Assembly: GCA_029098505.1 (NCBI GenBank) | Contig: JAQXOE010000021.1 | Location: 16,593 to 80,592 of the forward strand | From: Bacteroidales bacterium | GTDB lineage: Bacteria > Bacteroidota > Bacteroidia > Bacteroidales > UBA932 | Length of the DNA: 64,000 nucleotides | Direction: 5' to 3' | Shown: positions 54,482-63,096 of the stretch, one piece after another | Layout: every line of letters starts with the position of its first letter | Position numbering within the stretch: the stretch's first letter is position 1 | Translations under genes and position numbers: made by a program | Notes under the pieces: model-generated | The model's input: the letters and a program-made list of their open reading frames with translations, nothing else | Told to the model about the DNA's origin: nothing | Database searches by the model: none

Positions 54482-55334
54482 CTATTTTGTCCTGGGAAGG
54501 ATTAAGTTCGAGCAGACGTTCACGCGTCTGCTTGTAATAGCTCTTTGAAACGGAAATTTCCTTTTTATCTGCATTGTCAAGAACAATGGTTGCGCAGTTA
54601 TGACCGCGTCTGAACTCCCAAAGATGGGACAGATTGACTATGTAGGACCTGTGGCACCTGACCAAATGGGTTCCCTGCAACATTGCCTCCAACTTCTGGG
54701 TAGGGCAGCGCAGCATATACTTGTGGAACTTTCCATCGGATGCGTAATAAATCTGGACGTAATTGTCCTGAGACTCAATGTAATAAATGTCAGTAGGGTC
54801 AAGGGCGATCGAAGGGTCGCCCTTGTAGTCCAGGAAAAGAATCTTACCGGCTGTGCCGTTTGAATCAATGCTCGCTTTGAGAGCCTCATACTCTTCCTTG
54901 AGGGCCCTGTTGGCCGCAATGAGGCACAAATAGCCATATGGTATGGCGAGTATCAAACCTACACAGAGCGAGGACTTAAGCACGAGTTGCGGATGGATAT
55001 AGAGGGCATCACCTGTCGCGCTTGGGGTAAGGCTCAGATAAATGAGGGCAACCAAAATATACTCACTCAAGGCCCAAAGCAAAAAACGTCCCGCAGACAG
55101 TTCCCTTTTCATCTGGTAGTGGTACATCGCCACCTTGCTTAATGACATAGCAAAAAGCGCAAGGGCATAAAATATGCAGGTAAAAACAAAATTCCTTAAA
55201 GGCTGAAAGCCAAGCCAAATAGTGGCGGAAAAAGGCTTGTATATCAGGAGGAAAGGTATGGAGAAAAGGAAGATAATCACGACCGAGAGGGTCAGGAATC
55301 TCTTCGATAACAGGTATTTAGGCATTTCCATCAT
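54468..55334 (-). CDS. membrane-anchored LytTR transcription regulator
   Basis: 288 residues. Four helices in the first 150 residues (FLTLSVVIIFLFSIPFLLI, FVFTCIFYALALFAMSL, WALSEYILVALIYLSL, LVLKSSLCVGLILAIPYGY), a short coil, then a LytTR DNA-binding domain (IYYIESQDNYVQIYY, LVRCHRSYIVNLSHL). No receiver or kinase domain, so it would sense a membrane signal directly. The start may also be 55331 or 55325. Divergent from fabF with 48 bp between them, so it may control the fab operon. Confidence 0.88.
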   Translation of the reverse strand: MMEMPKYLLSKRFLTLSVVIIFLFSIPFLLIYKPFSATIWLGFQPLRNFVFTCIFYALALFAMSLSKVAMYHYQMKRELSAGRFLLWALSEYILVALIYLSLTPSATGDALYIHPQLVLKSSLCVGLILAIPYGYLCLIAANRALKEEYEALKASIDSNGTAGKILFLDYKGDPSIALDPTDIYYIESQDNYVQIYYASDGKFHKYMLRCPTQKLEAMLQGTHLVRCHRSYIVNLSHLWEFRRGHNCATIVLDNADKKEISVSKSYYKQTRERLLELNPSQDKIVKRT

Positions 55335-55382
55335 TTCGGGCAGTACACATTTATCCCCGAAAGATACAAAATAATAATTGAT

Positions 55383-56642
55383 ATGTACGAGAACAGACGG
55401 GTAGTAATAACGGGAATGGGGGTTATCTCCCCTATAGGAAACAGCATCAGTACCTTTCGGGATGCGCTTCTGTCAGGCATCTGTGGCATCACTGAACTGG
55501 AGTTGGGTGAAGGAAAGGAATACGAAGGCATCAATGTCAGGGTCGCCGGCCAGGTCAAGGATTTCAAACCGGCCGAACACGGACTGACTCCTCAAGAAGC
55601 ACGCAGGAGTGACAGGTTCAGTCAATTTGCACTTGCCGCTTCATTACAAGCTTTGGAGGACAGTGGTCTTAAACTGGATGAAAACATTGATTCAGAAAGG
55701 ATTGGAGTTTATATAGGTTCCGGAATCGGAGGTCTCAACACACTTATCCAGCAGTCGAAGATTATGTTCGAAAATGGTGGAGGAATGGTATCACCACTCT
55801 TCATCCCGATGATGATTTCTAATATCGGAGGAGCGAATGTGGCGATTAGAATAGGTGCTAAAGGCCCTTGCCTTACTCAGGTATCTGCTTGTGCTACAGG
55901 CACAAATGCGATAGGTGAGGCTTTTCTGGCTGTACAAAGAGGTGATGCTGATGCTATACTCGCAGGCGGCAGCGAAGCGGCCATCAACCCTATTGCCCTC
56001 GGAGGATTCCAGAATGCAAGGGCTCTTTCGACCGAGACCGATCCTTCCAAGGCTTGCCTTCCTTTCGATTCGCGCAGGGGCGGATTCGTAATGGGTGAGG
56101 GCGCCGGCATTATTGTCCTTGAGGAATATGAACACGCGATAGCGAGAAATGCGCACATCATAGCCGAACTTGCAGGCTATGGCAATACCTGCGATGCGCA
56201 CCACGTCACAGCTCCGGCTCCGGAAGGCAAGCAGGCGGCACGGGCTATGAGTATTGCCCTTGAACAGGCCGGATACGAAGCGGGGGAGTCCCTTTATATC
56301 AATGCTCACGGCACTGGAACTCATCTCAATGATTCGAGTGAAACGCAAGCCATCAAAATAGCTCTTGGAGAGGATGATGCGCGCAAGGCGGCCATCAGCT
56401 CGACAAAGTCAATGACCGGCCATATGCTTGGAGCTGCGGGTGCTGTGGAGGCAATAGCCTGTGCCCTCGCCATTGAGGACGGAATGATACCTCCTACTAT
56501 CGGTCTTGAAGAAAGGGACCCTGAATGCGACCTTGATTACACTCCGCTGAAAGCGCGCAAAATGGACGTCAGCTTCGCTATGTCGAATTCGTTGGGCTTC
56601 GGAGGCCACAATGCCGCTATTGTTTTGAAGAAAATCAAGTAA
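55383..56642 (+). CDS. fabF: beta-ketoacyl-ACP synthase II
   Basis: Condensing step of type II fatty acid synthesis. 419 residues: nucleophile Cys in QVSACATGTNAIG, His in NAHGTGTHLNDSSE, Lys and His in TKSMTGHMLGAAGAVEA, GGHNAAIV at the end. First gene of fabF-fabZ-fabG-fabI. No acpP, fabD or fabH nearby. Confidence 0.94.
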   Translation: MYENRRVVITGMGVISPIGNSISTFRDALLSGICGITELELGEGKEYEGINVRVAGQVKDFKPAEHGLTPQEARRSDRFSQFALAASLQALEDSGLKLDENIDSERIGVYIGSGIGGLNTLIQQSKIMFENGGGMVSPLFIPMMISNIGGANVAIRIGAKGPCLTQVSACATGTNAIGEAFLAVQRGDADAILAGGSEAAINPIALGGFQNARALSTETDPSKACLPFDSRRGGFVMGEGAGIIVLEEYEHAIARNAHIIAELAGYGNTCDAHHVTAPAPEGKQAARAMSIALEQAGYEAGESLYINAHGTGTHLNDSSETQAIKIALGEDDARKAAISSTKSMTGHMLGAAGAVEAIACALAIEDGMIPPTIGLEERDPECDLDYTPLKARKMDVSFAMSNSLGFGGHNAAIVLKKIK

Positions 56643-56664
56643 ATTTACAAAACCTGAACTGAGT

Positions 56665-57087
56665 ATGAACAAAGAAGAAATAAAAAAAGTGTTGCCTCAC
56701 AGGGAGCCTATGCTTCTTGTGGACGAAATGCATTTGGAAGACGATGAATGCGTATCCAGATATGAAGTGAAAGGAGACGAATTTTTCCTTCAGGGGCACT
56801 TTCCGTCCTTGCCTATTGTACCTGGTGTTGTACTTTGTGAGATGATGGGTCAGGGCGCGGCACTTCTTCTTGTTGACCAGCTTGACGGTGAATCCGTACC
56901 TATGTTCGTGGGTATGGAGAACGTGCGTTTCAAGCACACTGTCCACCCGGGCGACATCGTTGAGACCCGCTCAAAGCTGCTTTGTGTAAAGGCGAATCTC
57001 AGCTTTATTGAATCCAAGGCCACTGTTCGCGGACAGCTCTGTTGTTCAGCTAAACTCTCTGTGGCTCTGACTAAAAAATCAGTATAA
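56665..57087 (+). CDS. fabZ: 3-hydroxyacyl-ACP dehydratase
   Basis: 140-residue hot-dog protein: LPHREPMLLVDEM with the catalytic His, QGHFPSLPIVPGVVLCEMMGQ (Glu in LCEMM; family pattern split HFP-x-PGV). Dehydrates 3-hydroxyacyl-ACP. Starts 22 bp after fabF. Confidence 0.93.
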   Translation: MNKEEIKKVLPHREPMLLVDEMHLEDDECVSRYEVKGDEFFLQGHFPSLPIVPGVVLCEMMGQGAALLLVDQLDGESVPMFVGMENVRFKHTVHPGDIVETRSKLLCVKANLSFIESKATVRGQLCCSAKLSVALTKKSV

Positions 57088-57097
57088 GTATTTGATT

Positions 57098-57853
57098 ATG
57101 AGTTATAACGAAATGCTTAAAGGCAAGAAAGCCATTATTACCGGAGGCGTCAGGGGAATTGGCTATGCCATCGCCGAGGCTTTTGCCCAGGCAGGCGCAG
57201 ACCTGCTTCTGACCACTACCCGCGAACCTGAATCGTCAAGCGCAGAGTTAGAGCATCTGCGTTCATTTGGGGGTAAGGTCATTGCCCTTAAATTGAATGT
57301 CTCTGACAATGCCGAAGTCAGCGCACTGCTTCCTAAGGCTGTAGAGGAGCTCGGAGGCGCTGATATCCTCGTCAACAATGCCGGAATCACCCGCGACGGC
57401 TTGCTTCTCAGAATGAGCGAGGCTGATTGGGATGATGTGCTCAGGGTCGATTTGAAATCGGCCTTCAACACTGTCCAGGCTGTTTTGCCAAAGATGTTCC
57501 GTCAGAAGAGCGGCAGCATCATCAATATCTCGAGTGTCGTAGGTGTCAGAGGCAATGCAGGACAGTGCAATTATGCCGCTGCGAAGGCCGGTCTCATTGG
57601 CTTCTCCAATTCTCTTTCGAAGGAAATGGGGCCGAGGGGTATAAGATGCAACTGCATTGCCCCGGGCTTCATTATGACTCAGATGACAGAGAAGATTCCG
57701 GAGAATATAGTCGAGGAGTGGAAGGGCAGGATTTCCCTCCGCCGTCCAGGACAGCCTGAGGATGTGGCGAAGGTGGCTCTCTTCCTTGCTTCCGACCTCT
57801 CTTCTTATGTAACGGGCCAGGTTATCAACTGCTGCGGCGGTATGATTGGCTGA
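57098..57853 (+). CDS. fabG: 3-oxoacyl-ACP reductase
   Basis: 251-residue SDR: TGGVRGIGYAIAEAF, NNAGITRDGLL, Ser in INISSVVGVRGN, Tyr-x3-Lys in YAAAKAG, APGFIMTQMT. The ITRDGLLLRM segment is typical for FabG. ATG 57098 chosen; an upstream TTG at 57092 is less likely. Confidence 0.93.
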   Translation: MSYNEMLKGKKAIITGGVRGIGYAIAEAFAQAGADLLLTTTREPESSSAELEHLRSFGGKVIALKLNVSDNAEVSALLPKAVEELGGADILVNNAGITRDGLLLRMSEADWDDVLRVDLKSAFNTVQAVLPKMFRQKSGSIINISSVVGVRGNAGQCNYAAAKAGLIGFSNSLSKEMGPRGIRCNCIAPGFIMTQMTEKIPENIVEEWKGRISLRRPGQPEDVAKVALFLASDLSSYVTGQVINCCGGMIG

Positions 57854-57877
57854 TGAATTGATTAACAGTAATTTAAT

Positions 57878-58669
57878 ATGGGAATACTTGAAGGAAAGAA
57901 GGGCATTGTTTTCGGTGCCCTCAATGATAAATCCATAGCTTGGAAGGCAGCTGAGGCGGCTGTCAGGGAAGGTGCATCCATAGTGTTGACAAATACAGCT
58001 ATGGCTATGCGCTTCGGAACTGTAAATGAACTCGCTGAAAAGTGCAATGCTCCTGTAATCGTAGCGGATGCAACCAGTGTTGAGGATTTGAGCAATCTGG
58101 TCGATGGCGCAATGGAGCATTTCGGAGGCAAATTCGATTTTGTACTTCATTCTGTGGGAATGTCTCCGAATATCAGAAAGAACGTGCCATATGAGGAATT
58201 GAACTACGATTTCCTCTCAAAGACTCTTGACATATCAGCGATTTCCTTCCATAAGCTCATCAAGATTCTTTATGCCAAGGATGCTCTTAATGATGCTGGC
58301 TCGATTGTGGCCTTGACATACATTGCCGCTGACCGTACCGTAGCCGGATATTCAGATATGGCTGACGCAAAAGCCCTCCTGCAGTCGATAACCCGCAGTT
58401 TCGGAAATATTTACGGAAGACGCAATGGCGTGAGAATCAATACCGTATCCCAGTCTCCTACTATGACTTCGGCAGGCCAGGGAATAGCCGGAATGGACAG
58501 GATGTTCGAGTACGCCGATAAGCTTTCTCCTCTGGGCAATGCTGACGCCGCTGATTGTGCTAACTTCCTTGTGATGCTCTTCAGTGACTACACCAGGAAG
58601 GTCACAATGCAGAACCTCTATCACGATGGAGGCTTCTCAAGTATGGCGGCCAGTCAGGAAGTCCTCTAA
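57878..58669 (+). CDS. fabI: enoyl-ACP reductase
   Basis: 263 residues, divergent SDR of the FabI type: FGALNDKSIAWKAAEA, LHSVGMSPN, active-site Tyr in TVAGYSDMADAKALLQS with the Lys seven residues on, and TVSQSPTMTSAG. Last reduction of the elongation cycle and the usual triclosan target. Ends with a 4-bp convergent overlap with the small gene at 58666. Confidence 0.92.
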   Translation: MGILEGKKGIVFGALNDKSIAWKAAEAAVREGASIVLTNTAMAMRFGTVNELAEKCNAPVIVADATSVEDLSNLVDGAMEHFGGKFDFVLHSVGMSPNIRKNVPYEELNYDFLSKTLDISAISFHKLIKILYAKDALNDAGSIVALTYIAADRTVAGYSDMADAKALLQSITRSFGNIYGRRNGVRINTVSQSPTMTSAGQGIAGMDRMFEYADKLSPLGNADAADCANFLVMLFSDYTRKVTMQNLYHDGGFSSMAASQEVL

Positions 58670-58911
58670 TCTTCGCCTTCCGGATGAACGTGCCTGTCGT
58701 AGGCTCCTACGGAGTCGAGATAGTCGGCAAGCACTTTGCAACAGGTTTTAGGGTCCAAGGTAAATTTGCCGAGGACCCTATCTCCGTCCAATAGGCCTAT
58801 GCCGAGTTTGCCTAGTTCCTTATTGTACTTGAAAACTATCATTTTTTCAGCGAAATCATCATCTGTAAAGCCCACTGATAGGCCGTCCTGAGTTGAAAAA
58901 ATCTGATTCAT
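58666..58911 (-). CDS. small conserved-looking protein, function unknown
   Basis: 81 residues: MNQIFSTQDGLSVGFTDD, KMIVFKYNKELGKLGIGLLD, GKFTLDPKTCCKVLADYLDS. Compact alpha/beta, no signal. Regular amphipathic pattern and tight packing (one base after the HAD gene stop, overlapping fabI by 4 bp) support a real gene. Possibly co-transcribed with the HAD gene upstream. Confidence 0.65.
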   Translation of the reverse strand: MNQIFSTQDGLSVGFTDDDFAEKMIVFKYNKELGKLGIGLLDGDRVLGKFTLDPKTCCKVLADYLDSVGAYDRHVHPEGED

Positions 58912-58912
58912 C

Positions 58913-59560
58913 TTATCGAGTCAATGCTTTGGCTATAGTATTGTAATCTATTGAGCTATAGTCTGTTATGATATAGTCGCACCTGTCCTTAAGCTCTTCC
59001 GGGCTATGGCCGCTTGCCATTCCTACAGTAAATATTCCCGAGGCCATTCCTGCCTCGAGTCCATTGTAGGCATCCTCGAACACTACACAATCCTCCAGTC
59101 TCGCGTTGAATGCGGAGGCTGCGTGGAGGTAGCAGTCCGGTGCAGGTTTTGACGCCGTGAAATCTTCTGCTGTAAATACTCTGTCGAAGAGTGCGAAAAA
59201 CTCAGGAATGCTTTGGCGGGCACTGGCCATTTTGATGAGGTTGGAAGATGTGACGATTGCGCACTTCACACCCTGGCTTTTTATATTGGCGATAAAATTC
59301 TCTACTCCAGGGAAGAGATTGTAGTTCATATTGCCTTCAAAATCATCGAGCGCTTCCTTGATCTTTTTCTGCAACTCCTCGTCCGGGATATATCTTTCGA
59401 AAATCTGCTTTAGTGTAGTTCCTTTTATAATGTGTTCAAAATCAGGAACTTCCTGAAGGTATTTCCTTCCAATTTCTCCCCAGAACAGGGTATATTGACC
59501 TTCTGTGTCACAAACGGTACCGTCGAAGTCAAAGAATGCATATTTGAATGAGCCTTTCAT
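58913..59560 (-). CDS. HAD-superfamily phosphatase, beta-phosphoglucomutase-like
   Basis: 215 residues from ATG 59560 (KGSFKYAFFDFDGTVCDTEG). Motif I DFDGTVCDTE, motif II VTSSN, Lys in SKPAPDCYLHAA, motif IV VVFEDAYNGLEAG. Helical cap after motif I. Upstream frame to 59620 lies over the promoter and is excluded. Substrate is probably a small phosphosugar or nucleotide. Confidence 0.9.
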   Translation of the reverse strand: MKGSFKYAFFDFDGTVCDTEGQYTLFWGEIGRKYLQEVPDFEHIIKGTTLKQIFERYIPDEELQKKIKEALDDFEGNMNYNLFPGVENFIANIKSQGVKCAIVTSSNLIKMASARQSIPEFFALFDRVFTAEDFTASKPAPDCYLHAASAFNARLEDCVVFEDAYNGLEAGMASGIFTVGMASGHSPEELKDRCDYIITDYSSIDYNTIAKALTR

Positions 59561-59570
59561 TTCTCTTTTT

Positions 59571-59601
59571 TTTGTGCAAATATAATATATTCTTAACTTT
59601 G
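59571..59601 (+). promoter_or_regulatory. promoter upstream of the hydrolase remnant
   Basis: TTTG 59571-59574, 19-bp spacer, TAACTTTG 59594-59601. It may also drive the MalY gene downstream of the remnant. Confidence 0.65.
59577..59584 (-). promoter_or_regulatory. -7 element of the HAD gene
   Basis: TATATTTG on the minus strand, 16 bp before ATG 59560; it lies in the spacer of the opposite promoter, so the two cannot be occupied at once. Confidence 0.5.
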
Positions 59602-59619
59602 ACTTTAATGTTTTGGACA

Positions 59620-60040
59620 ATGGCTACGGAAAAGAAGATATTTAAGTATAGCCTTATAGGCATACTTGCACTTTACTTGCTCGCCCTGCTGGTAGGACCG
59701 CTTGTAACGCTCAATCTTCTCAGCAACAAACACGTAAACTACAGCCGCGTTTTCACTTCAGAAGAAGCCGGTCTGCCTGATTCCGACACGCTTTGGCTGA
59801 AGTCGGATGACGGCTACCGCATTCACGTTCTTGAAACTAAGCCTGAAGTACGAGGACACGGTCTCAGTAACGGTGACAGAATCTGTCTGGCCTATCGCGA
59901 AAGCTCTGATGATGCATAGCCGTCAGGACAGCCAGGTCCCTTACACTTGCTTCGAGTGCTTAAGTGCTGCTGCGGGCTGCAGTGTCGAATTTTTAGAAAT
60001 AGTAAAAAATAACAATAACGATGGAAGAGTTGAAAACTAA
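59620..60040 (+). pseudogene. alpha/beta-hydrolase remnant with middle deleted and frame shifted
   Basis: Frame 1 (59620-59919) encodes a membrane anchor (YSLIGILALYLLALLVGPL) and the start of a hydrolase (DTLWLKSDDGYRIHVLETKP), then nonsense to a stop. The next frame, from about 59882, encodes a hydrolase C-terminal piece (AKALMMHSRQDSQVPY, AAAGCSVEFLEI) holding the acid Asp of the triad. The nucleophile elbow (GxSxG) and the last His are gone. This is the third gene in the window that kept its ends but lost its centre. Confidence 0.7.
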
Positions 60041-61277
60041 ACAGTATGATTTCGACCGACTGGTGGAGCGGCGAGGAACAGGGGCGCTGAAGACTGACGC
60101 CCTCAAGAAGGTATTCGGAAAGGACGGGCTGCTGCCTATGTGGGTGGCAGATATGGACTTCGAGACGCCTCCTTTCATAGTTGAGGCTCTTCGCCAGAGG
60201 CTGGAACATCCGGTCTTTGGCTATACGATAGAACCGCTCGAGTATTGGCCTGTGGTTAAGAACTGGATTTGGGAGCACCACGGCTGGGAAGTGGAGACGG
60301 AATGGCTGACCTACATACCAGGTATCGTTAAAGGTATCGCTATGGCTATCAATGCGTTGCTCGCTGCTGACGAGAAAGTGGTCATTCAACCGCCTGTATA
60401 TCATCCTTTCAGGCTCGTGCCTCAGGGCAATAATCGTGAAATTGTCTATAATCCTCTGATATGCAATGCCGACGGGAGCTATTCGATGGACTTCGATCAG
60501 CTTGCAGAGGTCTGCGACCCGAAATGCAAGATGCTCATTCTCTCCAATCCCCACAATCCTGCCGGAATCGTTTGGGACAGGGAAACACTTCAGAAGCTCG
60601 CAAGTTTCTGCCACGAAAGGGGAATAGTCGTTATCAGTGACGAAATCCACTGCGATATGGCCCTTTTCGGCAATAAGCACATACCTTTTGCCAGCGTCAG
60701 CGAAGAAGCTGCCAGCTGCAGCATCACCTTCGGCTCTCCGTCCAAGACTTTCAACATCGCTGGCATTGTGAGTTCTTACGCAATTGTTCCGGACAAATCG
60801 CTCAGAGACAGGTTTTTCGGCTATCTGAAGGCAAACGAGTATAACCACGCGCCCATCTTCTCTCCGATAGCGACTATTGCAGCCTTCACCCAGGGCGAGG
60901 AGTGGCGACAGCAGCTCGTCCATTATATTGAAGGCAATGTCGAGCTTGTGGAAGATTTCTGCCGTACTACTCTGCCTGGCATTAAGGTTATCAGGCCGCA
61001 GGCCTCCTTTCTCGTTTGGCTCGACTGCCGCGGACTTTCAGTGCCCGACAAAGCGCGGACGGAAGGCGGAGTCCTTTCGTGTGAAGGGGAAAGGGGCTGC
61101 AAGACCTTGAATCACGATGAGCTCATTGACCTGTTTGTCAACAAAGCAGGCCTCGCATTGAATGACGGTGCAATGTTTGGAAAAGAGGGTAGCGGCTTTA
61201 TGAGAATGAACATAGGCTGTCCACGAAGTACCATCCAAGAAGCTCTCAACAGGCTTGCTACAGCCGTGAACGGCTAG
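60021..61277 (+). CDS. MalY/PatB-type PLP-dependent C-S lyase
   Basis: 418 residues, class I/II aminotransferase fold: DFDRLVERRGTGALKTD, LPMWVADMDFETPPF, SNPHNPAGIVW, DEIHCDM and the PLP Lys in TFGSPSKTFNIAG. Predicted cystathionine beta-lyase or cysteine-S-conjugate lyase. An insert of about 22 residues (PDKARTEGGVLSCEGERG...) follows VWLDCRGLS near the C-terminus, not usual for the family. Start overlaps the hydrolase remnant. Confidence 0.92.
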   Translation: MEELKTKQYDFDRLVERRGTGALKTDALKKVFGKDGLLPMWVADMDFETPPFIVEALRQRLEHPVFGYTIEPLEYWPVVKNWIWEHHGWEVETEWLTYIPGIVKGIAMAINALLAADEKVVIQPPVYHPFRLVPQGNNREIVYNPLICNADGSYSMDFDQLAEVCDPKCKMLILSNPHNPAGIVWDRETLQKLASFCHERGIVVISDEIHCDMALFGNKHIPFASVSEEAASCSITFGSPSKTFNIAGIVSSYAIVPDKSLRDRFFGYLKANEYNHAPIFSPIATIAAFTQGEEWRQQLVHYIEGNVELVEDFCRTTLPGIKVIRPQASFLVWLDCRGLSVPDKARTEGGVLSCEGERGCKTLNHDELIDLFVNKAGLALNDGAMFGKEGSGFMRMNIGCPRSTIQEALNRLATAVNG

Positions 61278-61341
61278 AATTCGCAGAAAGAACAATCTAT
61301 TTGATGTGGTGGAGCCGAATCAGGCCAGTTATACCAAAGAA

Positions 61342-61370
61342 AAGGCATTCAGTAGGGATCTGAATGCCTT
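61342..61370. terminator. bidirectional terminator
   Basis: AAGGCATTCAG/CTGAATGCCTT perfect 11-bp stem with a 7-base loop. On the minus strand it is followed by TTTCTTT, so it ends the M56-TonB gene; it can also stop the MalY transcript. Confidence 0.8.
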
Positions 61371-61377
61371 CTAAACA

Positions 61378-63093
61378 TTATTTGTTTTCTGAATCAGGAA
61401 GCTTAAATATTACAGGGAATGTATATTTAACGGGGACAACTTCGCCGTTCTCATCTCGTCCTGGAGTCCAGAGAGGTGACTGTGCTACAACGCGTACAGC
61501 TTCTCTGTCAAGATCATCATTTACACTTCTAAGGATCTTAATGTCAGCGACCTTTCCGGTTTCGGTTACTGTAAACTCTAATGTGACCCTTCCCTCAATC
61601 TTCGACTGACGGCAACTTTCTGGATATACAACGTTTTGGGCCACATACTTTGAGAACTCGTTGGCATCGCCGCCATTGAATCCCGGCTTCTGAGCGACCT
61701 GCTGGAATGGAATTGCCTTCTTGCCCTCATTTTTCTTCGGCTGATCGGTTGTAATGACTATCACACCTTTGTCAGTGCCATATTCTTGCAATGCCTTTTC
61801 TTCAGCTTCCTTGATGACGAGAGTGTTGATTGGCTTTGAACAATCGATGGTGCCAGTCACAAATTTACCATAATCTGCAGAAATAATTGCTCTGACCTTG
61901 TTGCCGTTCTTCAGGGATGTAGAAAGCAGGACAGCATCCGGGTCTTTTTCCAGTGCTATATCTGCAGCTCCTTTAGTTGCAAATGAACCATTGATGAAAT
62001 ATGATTCCTTGCCAAGAGGCAACCCTGTAATCTGTGATTTGCGTTCCTTGCCGTCAAGGCCGTAATATATAATTGTCACGACGTCGTTTTCTTCATCGAC
62101 AGTGATACGTCCGTTTTTTAGATTCTTTTCTTTGAAAGATTTTTTCGTATCTTTGTCTACTGGAGTGCTGTACTTCTCGACCAGTTCGGTATTGTCGGGA
62201 GTCTGGTCTTCATACTGGTAATCTACCTTTGTCTCGGCAGTCGCCGCGAGAGAGATTCCTACGAGAGGAATGACGTAGAGAGCCTTCCAGGCACTCATAC
62301 GGGATGATTTTTTGTTCAACATCATAGTAATACGAGCTTTAAGTGTACTGTGATTAAAGCTGTTAGCAACTGAGTAGCCGCTCTTGCTGACAGCTTTTCT
62401 TATTAGTAAATATTGGTATTCCTTGATATTCGCTCCGCTTCTCAGGACAGCGTCATCCGCCTCGAACTCATGGAGGGCGCGAAGGTCTGCCTTGAGCATC
62501 CAGATCGCCGGGTTGAACCACTGGAGAGCAGTGATCATGTCGACGAAGAGGATGTCCCACGAATGTCTGAGTGCGATATGTGCCTTTTCGTGAGTCAGAA
62601 TCTGAGAGTAGCCGCTCTCGTAGTCCTCACGGGAAATCACGATGTATTTCATCCAGCTGAATGGAGCTGTATCAGTTTCTGTAATTATTAGGATCTCGCC
62701 GCTTTCAAGAGCCTGACGGCTTCCGCTGCAGATCATTCTTCTGATTCCGATGATCGAAATGACGACATGTATAAGCACCGCCAGTGCGCCGAGGGCGAAT
62801 AATGAGCAGAGGATGACCGGCCATATAGGTTCTGATACTTCAGGAACCATTGCGGCAGTCCCGGCCACTTCACCGGTGAAGGTCTCAGATGATGCTGTCA
62901 TTGCCGGAACAACCACAACCTCCTTGAGAGTGATCACGCAAAGGGGGAGTACGAACGAGAGGGCAGCCGTGCCGAGGAGCACGATGCGGTTGAAACGATG
63001 GAATGTCTCCTTGCTGAGCAGAAGGCGGTAGAACATATAGAACACCGCCAATGCGATAGCAGCCTTACCTTGGTATATGAGGAATTCAGTCAT
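61378..63093 (-). CDS. M56 (BlaR1-type) metallopeptidase fused to TonB C-terminal domain
   Basis: 571 residues. Four N-terminal helices with the cytoplasmic zinc motif HEKAH at 168-172 and a following HEFEAD segment. After helix four (ALYVIPLVGISLAATAE) the periplasmic part has a segment similar to a TonB-receptor plug (EKALQEYGTDKGVIVITT). It ends with a TonB C-terminal domain (YPESCRQSKIEGRVTLEFTV, LWTPGRDENG). BlaR1-like sensors cleave their BlaI partner on a signal. Gene pair with the repressor 3 bp upstream. Confidence 0.92.
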   Translation of the reverse strand: MTEFLIYQGKAAIALAVFYMFYRLLLSKETFHRFNRIVLLGTAALSFVLPLCVITLKEVVVVPAMTASSETFTGEVAGTAAMVPEVSEPIWPVILCSLFALGALAVLIHVVISIIGIRRMICSGSRQALESGEILIITETDTAPFSWMKYIVISREDYESGYSQILTHEKAHIALRHSWDILFVDMITALQWFNPAIWMLKADLRALHEFEADDAVLRSGANIKEYQYLLIRKAVSKSGYSVANSFNHSTLKARITMMLNKKSSRMSAWKALYVIPLVGISLAATAETKVDYQYEDQTPDNTELVEKYSTPVDKDTKKSFKEKNLKNGRITVDEENDVVTIIYYGLDGKERKSQITGLPLGKESYFINGSFATKGAADIALEKDPDAVLLSTSLKNGNKVRAIISADYGKFVTGTIDCSKPINTLVIKEAEEKALQEYGTDKGVIVITTDQPKKNEGKKAIPFQQVAQKPGFNGGDANEFSKYVAQNVVYPESCRQSKIEGRVTLEFTVTETGKVADIKILRSVNDDLDREAVRVVAQSPLWTPGRDENGEVVPVKYTFPVIFKLPDSENK

Positions 63094-63096
63094 AGC

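Noticed and set aside
54468..58669. fab operon as part of an aryl-polyene or polyketide cluster
   Set aside because: No chain-length factor, dedicated ACP or ammonia lyase nearby; the set is that of ordinary fatty-acid elongation.
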